Source: Flavobacteriales bacterium CG_4_9_14_3_um_filter_32_8
GTDB lineage: Bacteria; Bacteroidota; Bacteroidia; Flavobacteriales_E; Vicingaceae
Reading direction: 5' to 3'
Length of the DNA: 8,275 nucleotides
NCBI GenBank assembly: GCA_002790175.1
Contig: PFUQ01000081.1
Coordinates: 643-8,917 of the forward strand
Shown here: in pieces, positions 1 to 6,640 of the stretch
Numbering within the stretch: position 1 is the first letter of the stretch
Layout of the letters: the number at the start of each line of letters is the position of its first letter
The notes under the pieces: model-generated
The model's input: the letters and a program-made list of their open reading frames with translations, nothing else
Databases searched by the model: none
What the model was told of the DNA's origin: nothing
Translations under genes and position numbers: made by a program

Positions 1-2
1 TG

Positions 3-1313
3 GTACACAAAGAGGGTGCAGTTCAATCGGTTATTAATATTACTTACCCAATTAATTTAAAGCAAAATAATCCTGATGTGATTAAAGCCAAAGTGATGAA
101 CTCTATTTTAGGTGGAGGCTCAACTGCTCGTTTGTTTATGAATTTAAGAGAAGGTCATGGTTATACGTACGGTGCTTATTCATCTATTAGTCCTGATAAA
201 TTAGTTGGTTCTTTTAATGCGAATGCAAAAGTTAGAAATGAAGTCACTGATAGTGCTGTTACCGAATTTTTGGTGGAATTGAACAGAATGATAAACGAAA
301 AAGTAACCGAAGAAGATTTACAAGGAGTAAAAAATTACATGACTGGAACTTTTGCCTATACCTTACAAAACCCACAAACCATTGCAAGTTTTGCCATTAA
401 TACCAAAAAATATAATTTACCAGCAGATTATTATGCCAACTATTTAAAAAACGTGGCTGCTGTTACGATAGAAGATGTGCAAGAAATGGCTAAAAAATAC
501 ATTACTCCAAATAATGCTATTATTTTAGTAGTAGGAGATAAGGCTGCAGTTTCAGAAAAATTGACAAAATTTTCTCTAACCAAAGAGGTTAATTTTTACG
601 ATACTTATGGTAATGATTATGTAGAAGCATTAAAACCTGCACCTGCAGGGATGACTGCCGAAATGGTATTAGAAAAATTTGTTGAATCTAAATATGGTTT
701 AAAAAGAGGCAAAGAATTAGATAAAAAATTAAGCAAAATAAAAGATGTTACGGTTAAAATGACTGCTTCGATACAAGGTCAAAGCATTAATGTAACTCGT
801 TACCAAAAAGCTCCAAATAAATTTGCAATGACAATTACTATGGGAACTATGGTTGTTCAAAAGCAATCTTTTAATGGTACTATTGGTAAAGAGAGTGGGA
901 TGCAAGGAACTAAAAATATGGAGGGAGATGAGTTAGCAGATATGAAAACATCTTCTGTTTTACATGGTGATGTGAATTTTGATAAAGATGGTTCTAAATA
1001 TAATTTACTAGGTGTTGAATCACTAGATGGAAAAGATGCTTATAAAATTGAAATAACTAAAGCAAATGGGAATAAAGAAAGTGAATGGTATGATGTTGCT
1101 ACTAACTTACAAGTTAAAGCAATGCAAGTTAAGGATGCAGGTGAAGAAGCCGGGGGTGCTATTACTATCGTTTCCACCTTTGCAGATTATAAAGTGGTAA
1201 ATGGTATTAATTATGCACATAGAATAGTACAAAGTTTTGGACCACAAACATTAGATATGGTAGTGGGTTCAATAGAAGTAAACACCAAATTAGGTGATGA
1301 TATTTTTGAATAA
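3..1313 (+). CDS. M16 family (insulinase-like) zinc peptidase, C-terminal part, with LolA-like tail; 5' end outside window
   Basis: The reading frame is open from base 3 to the TAA at 1311-1313, giving 436 visible residues; the start lies upstream, so an internal GTG at 78 is not the true start. Visible residues about 36-57 carry the block LGGGSTARLF followed by LREGHGYTYG. This is the hallmark of the C-terminal, non-catalytic M16 domain, where the conserved Arg and Tyr help bind substrate. The catalytic HxxEH motif belongs to the N-terminal domain and is not in view. From about residue 230 to the end the sequence changes to a beta-rich segment resembling outer-membrane lipoprotein-sorting (LolA/LolB-like) domains, an arrangement known in Bacteroidota M16 proteins. 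The product is probably an envelope protease; its substrate cannot be read from sequence. The gene ends at a shared terminator facing the convergent CoA transferase gene. The family call is firm and the LolA-like tail is moderately sure. Confidence 0.88.
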   Translation, partial: VHKEGAVQSVINITYPINLKQNNPDVIKAKVMNSILGGGSTARLFMNLREGHGYTYGAYSSISPDKLVGSFNANAKVRNEVTDSAVTEFLVELNRMINEKVTEEDLQGVKNYMTGTFAYTLQNPQTIASFAINTKKYNLPADYYANYLKNVAAVTIEDVQEMAKKYITPNNAIILVVGDKAAVSEKLTKFSLTKEVNFYDTYGNDYVEALKPAPAGMTAEMVLEKFVESKYGLKRGKELDKKLSKIKDVTVKMTASIQGQSINVTRYQKAPNKFAMTITMGTMVVQKQSFNGTIGKESGMQGTKNMEGDELADMKTSSVLHGDVNFDKDGSKYNLLGVESLDGKDAYKIEITKANGNKESEWYDVATNLQVKAMQVKDAGEEAGGAITIVSTFADYKVVNGINYAHRIVQSFGPQTLDMVVGSIEVNTKLGDDIFE

Positions 1314-1322
1314 ATTAAAATA

Positions 1323-1359
1323 TTTTTCATCAGATGACTTAAAGTCATCTGATGAAAAA
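1323..1359. terminator. Bidirectional intrinsic terminator between convergent genes
   Basis: Bases 1323-1340 and 1342-1359 form a perfect 18-bp inverted repeat around one central base. The outer five pairs are T:A on both sides, so either strand ends its hairpin in a U-run. It starts 10 bases after the M16 stop codon and ends 3 bases before the end of the convergent CoA transferase gene, so it can serve both transcripts. Confidence 0.9.
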
Positions 1360-1361
1360 AT

Positions 1362-2426
1362 TTAATCAGAAATTTTAAAAATAGCAGTTTTTATCCTTTT
1401 TGTATTTACGCCATCAATCACTTCTTCTAAAATTAAATTTTTAGCACTCTCATTTTCAAAAACTTCGCTTAAATTATTAATCGCACCAACAGGAATGTTC
1501 TGTGCTAAAAACTGACTCATTAACTCTTTTTTAGTTTTTAGTTCAAAAAAAGGTTTTAAATCAGCAGCAAGTTGAGTTCTATTTTGTACTCTTAATTGAT
1601 TGTTAGCGTATCGTTTATCAGTAATAAGATGTGTTGCTTTGATAACTGATAGTAATAGTTTAAAATGCCTATCGTTACCTATTGCAAGCACCAATAATTT
1701 ATGGTCTTTGGTTTTAAAAGTTTCGCCATAAGGGGCAATGTTTGGATGTAAAGAACCGATAGGTTGAGGAATCAAATTATTCATTAACCAATTGGTTGCC
1801 TGATTTTTTAAGGAAGAAATTGCCGTATCGTATAAAGAAACTTCAATAAAAGCACCTAAACCTGTTTTTTCTTTTTTTAGCAAAGCCAATAAAAGACCTT
1901 CTTTTAATTGATGAGCTGCTAAAATATCGATGAATGCAATTGGCATTTTAATAGGTCCACTTTCTGGAGTTCCGTTCATCGACATAAATCCAGTTTCAGC
2001 TTGCAAAACCACATCGTAAGCGGCTCTATTAGTTGCACTTCCAAAACCATTTATTTCACCATAAATAAGAGTTGGATTAATTTTTTTAAGGGTAATGTAA
2101 TCCATTTCCAATTTAACAGCATCACCTGATTTAAAATTAGCAATAATAATATCAGATTTCTTAATTAAATTATAAACTTGTTTTCTGTCATTGTTATCTG
2201 ATAGGTCTAAAAAAAGATACTCTTTATTCCAATTTACTGAGGAAAAATAGGCTGAAACAGTTGAATTTTTATCTTCATTTGCACTCTTCCATTGGCGAGT
2301 AACATCACCACCTGTAAGTTTATTTTCAATTTTTATCACTTTAGCTCCCAATTCCGCAAAAAACATTCCTACATCTGGACCAGCCAAAACGCTTGCTAAT
2401 TCTATTACTTTTAAATTCGAAAGCAT
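1362..2426 (-). CDS. CaiB/BaiF family (family III) CoA transferase
   Basis: The 354-residue protein matches family III CoA transferases, which move CoA between carboxylic acids through enzyme-bound anhydride and thioester intermediates; alpha-methylacyl-CoA racemase shares the fold. The N-terminus (LSNLKVIELASVLAGPDVG, then FFAELGAKVIKIE) is the classic Rossmann-like opening with the Gly-Ala-Val-Ile-Lys-Ile-Glu strand. The segment AYDVVLQAETGFMSMNG (about residues 136-152) and the following FIDILAAHQLKEGLLLALL align with the family core. Asp167 in that segment falls at the place of the catalytic Asp of CaiB and formyl-CoA transferase (Asp169 in both). KTGLGAFIEVSLYD (residues 187-200) is another family signature. 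At 354 residues it is shorter than the usual 380-430. ATG is the chosen start, 2 bases after the stop of the NlpC/P60 gene, which points to cotranscription. Substrate is unknown; no dehydrogenase or acyl-CoA enzyme is nearby. Confidence 0.92.
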   Translation of the reverse strand: MLSNLKVIELASVLAGPDVGMFFAELGAKVIKIENKLTGGDVTRQWKSANEDKNSTVSAYFSSVNWNKEYLFLDLSDNNDRKQVYNLIKKSDIIIANFKSGDAVKLEMDYITLKKINPTLIYGEINGFGSATNRAAYDVVLQAETGFMSMNGTPESGPIKMPIAFIDILAAHQLKEGLLLALLKKEKTGLGAFIEVSLYDTAISSLKNQATNWLMNNLIPQPIGSLHPNIAPYGETFKTKDHKLLVLAIGNDRHFKLLLSVIKATHLITDKRYANNQLRVQNRTQLAADLKPFFELKTKKELMSQFLAQNIPVGAINNLSEVFENESAKNLILEEVIDGVNTKRIKTAIFKISD

Positions 2427-2428
2427 AA

Positions 2429-2932
2429 TTAAAGAATTCGACCTCCAGAAAAATAATACTTCTGATAATAAGGTTCGCTTAAGTGACTAATAATAACACC
2501 TCTTTGAACTGAAGAATGAATAAAAAAACCATCTTTTAGGAATATTCCAACATGTGAAATACGATTTTTCCTTATTTTAAAAAAAACGATATCCCCCTCA
2601 ATTAATTCATTGATGTTGCTAATGGCAATAACCTGATTAAAAATATCTTTAGAACCTCCAGATAAGGATATGTTATAAATTTTGTTGTAAAGTTGTTTTA
2701 CTAATCCAGAACAATCTATGCCGTTAGCAGTATTTCCAGCATATCGATAGGGTGTGTTTATCCAATTATATAATTCATCGTAAAGTAAAGGGTAGTCGCA
2801 CGAATCTATTTCTATTCCTTTGGTACACAAAAAATCGTCTATTTCTTTTTCTGGTGAGTGAACTAGGGGTTGAGCGTTAGTAAATGAAGTAATTAATATC
2901 ACATATAAAAAAAGGAAAATTGTTCGTTGCAT
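2429..2932 (-). CDS. Secreted NlpC/P60 (C40) cell-wall peptidase
   Basis: The 167-residue product has a signal peptide (MQRTIFLFLYVILITSFTNA, cleavage likely before Gln21) followed by one NlpC/P60 domain from about residue 50 to the end. The catalytic cysteine is Cys74 in NGIDCSGLV, the catalytic histidine is His127 in SHVGIF, and His139 in FFIHSS is in the third, polar position. PYRYAGNTANGIDCSG and LIEGDIVFF are standard family blocks. Enzymes of this family usually cut the gamma-D-Glu to diamino-acid bond in peptidoglycan stem peptides, so the expected site is the periplasm or cell surface. No SH3b or LysM wall-binding domain is present. ATG at 2932 is preferred over an in-frame TTG one codon upstream. 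It begins 8 bases after the methyltransferase stop and ends 2 bases before the CoA transferase start, so it sits inside a minus-strand operon. Confidence 0.93.
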   Translation of the reverse strand: MQRTIFLFLYVILITSFTNAQPLVHSPEKEIDDFLCTKGIEIDSCDYPLLYDELYNWINTPYRYAGNTANGIDCSGLVKQLYNKIYNISLSGGSKDIFNQVIAISNINELIEGDIVFFKIRKNRISHVGIFLKDGFFIHSSVQRGVIISHLSEPYYQKYYFSGGRIL

Positions 2933-2940
2933 CAATCGAA

Positions 2941-3522
2941 TTATTTTTTGGTAAACTTAATAAAAAGCTCCCTGTCTTTTCTTGGAGGAATAGAATTAAA
3001 AGTAGGCTCAAGAATGTTTATAGTAAAATAAGGCTCAAAATAAGTCAAATACTCTTCTTTGTTTCCACCAAAAGGTGGGTGGTCAACATTCAATACTTCA
3101 TTAAATAATAACCCCACAAGTTTACCATTGGGGTTTAATATGTCAGCAGCATGTTGTGCATAATTTTTTCTTAAAGCAGGGTTTAAAGCACAGAAAAAGG
3201 TTTGTTCCAACATTAAATCATACTTGCCATGATGATTAAAAAAATCATCACAAATAAGCTGTTCTTCAGGAAAGTTAGGAACTCTTTCGATAAATTGATT
3301 TAGAGCAATAGGAGAGAAGTCTATCAAAAAAACATTGGTAAAACCAGCTAAAAACAAGTATTCTGCTTCGTGAGCATTTCCGCATCCTGGAATAATTATT
3401 TTAAAATTTTTATCTTTTAATTGATCTATATATTCTTTTAAAGGAGTTGTAATTTCTCCCACATCCCAACCTGTAGTTTTCTCAATATATCGTTGGTTCC
3501 AGTAACTTTTATTCAATTTCAT
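2941..3522 (-). CDS. TPMT-family SAM-dependent methyltransferase
   Basis: The 193-residue protein is a class I SAM methyltransferase of the thiopurine S-methyltransferase (TPMT) family, which includes bacterial thiol/halide methyltransferases. It opens with YWNQRY and TTGWDVGEITTPL, the family's N-terminal signature (Trp-Asp-x-Gly). SAM motif I is IIIPGCGNAHEAEYL at residues 42-56, and Asp68 in VFLIDFSP is the acidic residue expected to contact the SAM ribose. CDDFF (91-95) and EQTFFCAL (106-113) are further family blocks, and the C-terminal PPRKDRELFIKF completes the fold. No signal peptide is seen, so it should be cytosolic. The acceptor is probably a thiol, selenium, tellurium or halide compound by family analogy, but cannot be fixed from sequence. 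ATG lies 3 bases after the stop of the barrel-repeat gene, a strong sign of cotranscription. Confidence 0.88.
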   Translation of the reverse strand: MKLNKSYWNQRYIEKTTGWDVGEITTPLKEYIDQLKDKNFKIIIPGCGNAHEAEYLFLAGFTNVFLIDFSPIALNQFIERVPNFPEEQLICDDFFNHHGKYDLMLEQTFFCALNPALRKNYAQHAADILNPNGKLVGLLFNEVLNVDHPPFGGNKEEYLTYFEPYFTINILEPTFNSIPPRKDRELFIKFTKK

Positions 3523-3525
3523 GAG

Positions 3526-6510
3526 TTAAGGTTTTTTTCCTTTGATAACAGTTGTACTTTTTTTACTGTCTGTAGCACAATCACCTTTGGTATCACCATG
3601 TGCTTGATGAGCAGGCCACTCTTCAGGTGAAATTTGAATGTTCTGAGGACTAGCACCTTTTTCAGTTGGAGTATGGCAAATATTTATTCTAGTACTAGTT
3701 GGAGCATCAGGACTACCAGAACTTGTAGCACACTCACCTTTTGTGTCGCCATGTGCTTGATGAGCAGACCATTCTTCAGGTGAAATTTGAATAGTCTGAG
3801 GGCTAGCACCTTTTTCATTTGGAATATGACAAATAATCATTTTTGTGCTAGTTGGGGTATCAGGACTGCCTGTACTTGAAGAACAATCACCTTTTGTGTC
3901 GCCATGTGCTTGATGAGCTTGCCAAGCAGAAGCACTTATTTGAATGGTTTGTGGATTATTGCCTTTTCCTGGAGGATAATGACAAATAGTTATTTTTTTA
4001 TCTTCAACAGGGCAAATTCCTTTAGTATCTCCATGAGCAGCATGTTGATTCCATTGAGATTCTTTAATAGTTATTTGAGTTTTAGTGTTACCATCATGAT
4101 GACAAATTTGAATATCATTGTCAACAACAGTACAAGCCCCCAGTTGGTCTCCATGTGATTGGTGAATATTCCATTCAGATTCTTTGATACTAATTGTTTG
4201 TGTTTCACCACCTTTTCCAGGAATGTGATGACAAATCATGATGTATTTTATTGGTTTAGGACATTCACCTAATTGGTCACCATGAGCTTGATGAGTGCTC
4301 CATTCATTTTCAGGAATACTAATGGTTTGAGTATTTGCATCATTTCCGGGAATATGATGACAAATCGTAATCTGTTTTACAGGTTTTGGACATAAGCCCT
4401 TTGAATCCCCATGAGCAGCATGTTGATTCCATTCAGATTCCTTAATGTTAATGTTTTCTTTCTTTCCTGTTGAAGTATTAAAATGACAGATAGGGATTAT
4501 TTTTTCTTCAACGATACAAACTCCTAATTGGTCTCCGTGAGATTTATGAAGTTGCCATTTTGATTCAGGAATTGTTATGGTTTGAGTTTTACCAAGTTGT
4601 CCAGGTATATGATGACAAATAGTTAGTTGCGTTTCAACAACTGGACAAGCACCTTTAATGTCGCCATGTGCAGCATGTTGAGCCCAACCAGATTCATAGA
4701 TGGATATATTTTCTTTTTGACCTGTTGAAGGATTGTTATGGCAAATAATAAATGGAATTTCTGGACAAGTTCCTTTTGAGTCTCCATGCGAAAAATGTTC
4801 GTTCCATTTAAATTCAGGAACGATTAAATTGGTTTTAGTTCCATTAGGATTATTATGACAGATGTTTATGGTAGGCTCTATTGCTGGGCAAGTACCAATA
4901 ATATCACCATGTGCTTGATGAGTAATCCATTCACTTTCTTTAATACTCATTGTTACTCTTTGATTTCCTTGTGTTGGAACATGGCAAATGGTAATCATAG
5001 TTACTTGTGGACAATTTCCTTTCGTATCTCCATGGGCTGCATGTGATGCCCAATCTTTTTCATCAATTGATAATGCCTGATTATTATGGCAAATGGTAAT
5101 TAAAACTTTCTCATTGCAAGCACTTTGCACGTCTCCATGAGATTTATGAATTGCCCATTTTGATTCTGGGATTGAAATAGTTTCTGTTTTTCCAGCACCA
5201 CCAGGAATCAGATGGCAAATGGTAATTTGTTTTTCGGGACAGTTTCCTTTTGTATCACCATGAGCAGCATGAGATGCCCATTCTTTTTCAGTAATGTTAA
5301 TAGTTACAAAACTGCCATCAATCAATTTATGGCAAATAGGAATACTAGTAATGTTATTGCAAGTTAGAGAAAATTCTTTTGTTTCTGTAAATTGACCATT
5401 CTTAGCAATAATTTTAAAGTTGTTATTTCCTTTAGCTAATTCGATGGTAGATTTGAAAATAGGAGGTGAAAAAAAATAGTTGTAAGAAGAAACTTTATTT
5501 CCATTGTGGTAAAATTCAATATTACTTTGATCGGTAACATTTTCAATTTTAGCTTTTATTTCTACTTTACAATTAGGGGAGTTAAATGAATTAGTGATAG
5601 GGTTGGTAAGGGTAATGATAGGTTTAATTGTTGTCGGTGTTGTATTTGTTGTAATAGGCGTGATAGGCTCAACAGGTGGAACGTAGGATTCAGGATTGGT
5701 AGGATGAACAATGCTAAATATTAGACCTAAAGAAGTATAATGATAAATATCTTGAATAAAAGAGGGGGAGTTTGTTTGATGTTGTTGCCCATCAAATAAA
5801 TCAGTTTGAGGAAGAGAGATTTTATGTTCCAACGCAAAATCTAAACCTGGAACAATTCTAAAGCCTAGTCCAACACCAATTGCTGGAGTAAAAACTAACG
5901 TATTATAATTGGGGTTACTTAATTCTGTTTCATAAGAACCATCTTGTAAATTTTTAATTTCAGCAACTGTACTTACTCCATTTCCTTCGTTAATAAAACC
6001 ATAATTATATACGCTACCGTCAAAATCTAATTGATCAGTTTCTACTTTATAGCTGGTAAACCCACCTCCTAAGTAGATATAAAACAGAATTCCATGATTT
6101 TGATAAAGCCGATTCCATTTTAACATTGCTTCTAAAGAAAATTCGTTGAGCGAAGTTTTGTTATTCAAATAAATTGGAGAGAAAGAGTAGTTGATGGAGG
6201 TATCTATACTTCCAATTAATGAATTGTTACTAATAGTTTCTTGTCGAGTTAAATAATCATATCCAGTTGTTTTCCCTTGTAAAAAACGTCCTCTTAACGA
6301 GAAAGCAAAAAAACTGTTTTGTTTTTCGTGCAAAGCATATTCTAAAGTTGCACCATAACCTAAATCAAACAAATCGGTGCTTACATCTGCAGTTTGCCAT
6401 GTTGCTCCTATGTTGAGTCCAAGTTTCCATTTACCAATACCCGAAGAAACATATTGTGAGAAAAGTTGTTGAGAAAATAGGAGAAGTGCTAAGAAGTATA
6501 TTTTTTTCAT
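3526..6510 (-). CDS. Large outer-membrane beta-barrel protein with 14 C-terminal Cys/His (CH...W..H..HGD..G.C) repeats
   Basis: The 994-residue protein begins with a signal peptide (MKKIYFLALLLFSQQLFSQ). Residues about 25-270 look like a small outer-membrane beta-barrel: alternating hydrophobic strands rich in Gly and aromatics, such as KWKLGLNIGATW, FFAFSLRGRF, ILFYIYLGGGF, FTPAIGVGLGF and YTSLGLIFSIV. A Pro/Thr linker spans about 271-297, and an Ig-like segment spans about 298-385 with Cys314 and Cys384 as a possible disulfide pair. From 391 to 978 there are 14 repeats, each starting Ile-Cys-His and ending W-x2-H-x2-HGD-x2-G-x-C. The tail (979-994) is short and Lys/Ser-rich, with no type IX secretion sorting domain visible. 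Architecture is clear; function is not known. The repeated Cys/His/Asp pattern could bind metal ions or form disulfides, which is inference. It is the first gene of a tight four-gene minus-strand cluster and has a palindrome just upstream of its ATG. Confidence 0.85.
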   Translation of the reverse strand: MKKIYFLALLLFSQQLFSQYVSSGIGKWKLGLNIGATWQTADVSTDLFDLGYGATLEYALHEKQNSFFAFSLRGRFLQGKTTGYDYLTRQETISNNSLIGSIDTSINYSFSPIYLNNKTSLNEFSLEAMLKWNRLYQNHGILFYIYLGGGFTSYKVETDQLDFDGSVYNYGFINEGNGVSTVAEIKNLQDGSYETELSNPNYNTLVFTPAIGVGLGFRIVPGLDFALEHKISLPQTDLFDGQQHQTNSPSFIQDIYHYTSLGLIFSIVHPTNPESYVPPVEPITPITTNTTPTTIKPIITLTNPITNSFNSPNCKVEIKAKIENVTDQSNIEFYHNGNKVSSYNYFFSPPIFKSTIELAKGNNNFKIIAKNGQFTETKEFSLTCNNITSIPICHKLIDGSFVTINITEKEWASHAAHGDTKGNCPEKQITICHLIPGGAGKTETISIPESKWAIHKSHGDVQSACNEKVLITICHNNQALSIDEKDWASHAAHGDTKGNCPQVTMITICHVPTQGNQRVTMSIKESEWITHQAHGDIIGTCPAIEPTINICHNNPNGTKTNLIVPEFKWNEHFSHGDSKGTCPEIPFIICHNNPSTGQKENISIYESGWAQHAAHGDIKGACPVVETQLTICHHIPGQLGKTQTITIPESKWQLHKSHGDQLGVCIVEEKIIPICHFNTSTGKKENINIKESEWNQHAAHGDSKGLCPKPVKQITICHHIPGNDANTQTISIPENEWSTHQAHGDQLGECPKPIKYIMICHHIPGKGGETQTISIKESEWNIHQSHGDQLGACTVVDNDIQICHHDGNTKTQITIKESQWNQHAAHGDTKGICPVEDKKITICHYPPGKGNNPQTIQISASAWQAHQAHGDTKGDCSSSTGSPDTPTSTKMIICHIPNEKGASPQTIQISPEEWSAHQAHGDTKGECATSSGSPDAPTSTRINICHTPTEKGASPQNIQISPEEWPAHQAHGDTKGDCATDSKKSTTVIKGKKP
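3577..3882 (-). repeat. Two recent 153-bp tandem copies encoding the last two repeats with linkers
   Basis: Bases 3577-3729 and 3730-3882 are head-to-tail copies of equal length. A hand alignment without gaps gives about 24 differences in 153 positions, near 84% identity. Each encodes a linker of the form GSPD(T/A)PTST followed by one repeat with ISPEEW and HQAHGDTKG. Unit 12 upstream shares the HQAHGDTKGDC end, so the three C-terminal units are the most homogeneous part of the array. Confidence 0.88.
4261..4743 (-). repeat. Two-unit (76-residue) block present twice: repeats 6-7 and 8-9
   Basis: Residues 590-665 (bases 4516-4743) and 675-750 (bases 4261-4488) are both 76 residues long and align without gaps at about 50 of 76 identities by hand count. 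The first unit of each block shares STGxKENIxI and QHAAHGD. The second shares TICHHIPG and TQTIxIPE and ends HGDQLG. The pattern implies that a pair of units was duplicated together rather than one at a time. Confidence 0.75.
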
Positions 6511-6520
6511 AATGCTTTAT

Positions 6521-6558
6521 TTTATCTATTTCGAAACAAATTTTGTTCCATAGATAAA
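6521..6558. promoter_or_regulatory. 38-bp imperfect palindrome just upstream of the barrel-repeat gene
   Basis: Outer arms TTTATCTAT (6521-6529) and ATAGATAAA (6550-6558) are perfect inverted repeats. Between them lies a second, near-perfect pair, GAAACAAA (6533-6540) and TTTGTTCC (6542-6549), with one mismatch in eight around the central base 6541. The element ends 10 bases before the ATG at 6510. On the minus strand its centre contains AAAATTTG, one base off the Bacteroidota -7 element TAnnTTTG, but no convincing -33 element was found. It could be an operator or a hairpin in the 5' untranslated region. The symmetry is seen directly; the function is inferred. Confidence 0.5.
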
Positions 6559-6580
6559 TAGTTTAATTAGTAAAGTTTAA

Positions 6581-6616
6581 AAATAAAAAAAACACCTTGA
6601 TTTTTCAAGGTGTTTT
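6581..6616 (-). terminator. Intrinsic terminator of rpoD
   Basis: A perfect 12-bp stem (6589-6600 with 6605-6616) encloses a 4-base loop. Read on the minus strand, the stem runs into a nearly continuous T-run (6592 down to 6581, with one interruption). It lies 24 bases past the rpoD stop codon and separates rpoD from the downstream barrel-repeat cluster, which therefore probably has its own promoter. Confidence 0.9.
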
Positions 6617-6640
6617 GTATAATTTATTTAAAAAAATAAT

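Larger units (their letters stand above)
3577..5340 (-). repeat. Array of 14 tandem protein-coding Cys/His repeats, 35-51 codons each
   Basis: The opening Cys of each unit is at residues 393, 432, 474, 509, 551, 590, 632, 675, 717, 760, 803, 843, 894 and 945. The closing Cys is at 424, 465, 500, 541, 582, 622, 665, 707, 750, 793, 833, 876, 927 and 978. Start-to-start spacing is mostly 39-43 residues; unit 3 is short (35 to the next), and units 12 and 13 are long (51) because of Ser/Thr/Pro linkers. The Cys-His, Trp, two His, Gly-Asp and closing Cys are present in all 14. The only break seen in the frame is Ser463 in place of the late Gly in unit 2. Similar CH...HGD..G.C motifs occur in other secreted bacterial proteins as far as I recall, but I cannot name an established family. 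Confidence 0.93.

Noticed and set aside
2442..2446. GGAGG on the minus strand upstream of the CoA transferase start, resembling a Shine-Dalgarno site
   Set aside because: It is about 15 bases from the ATG, too far for a normal site, and is explained by the Gly-Gly codons near the end of the NlpC/P60 gene.
2920..3108. Open frame of 62 codons on the plus strand
   Set aside because: It lies almost wholly antisense to the methyltransferase gene, has no recognisable protein features and no independent start context.
3904..4158. Open frame of 84 codons on the plus strand inside the repeat array
   Set aside because: It is antisense to the repeat-coding region, and its periodic composition simply reflects the repeats on the other strand.
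4855..5046. Open frame of 63 codons on the plus strand inside the repeat array
   Set aside because: Also antisense to the repeats; no supporting protein features.
3577..5340. Regularly spaced similar DNA segments that could suggest a CRISPR array
   Set aside because: The units are about 105-153 bp, stay in one reading frame, diverge mainly at codon level and encode a conserved protein motif; there are no short identical repeats with unique spacers.
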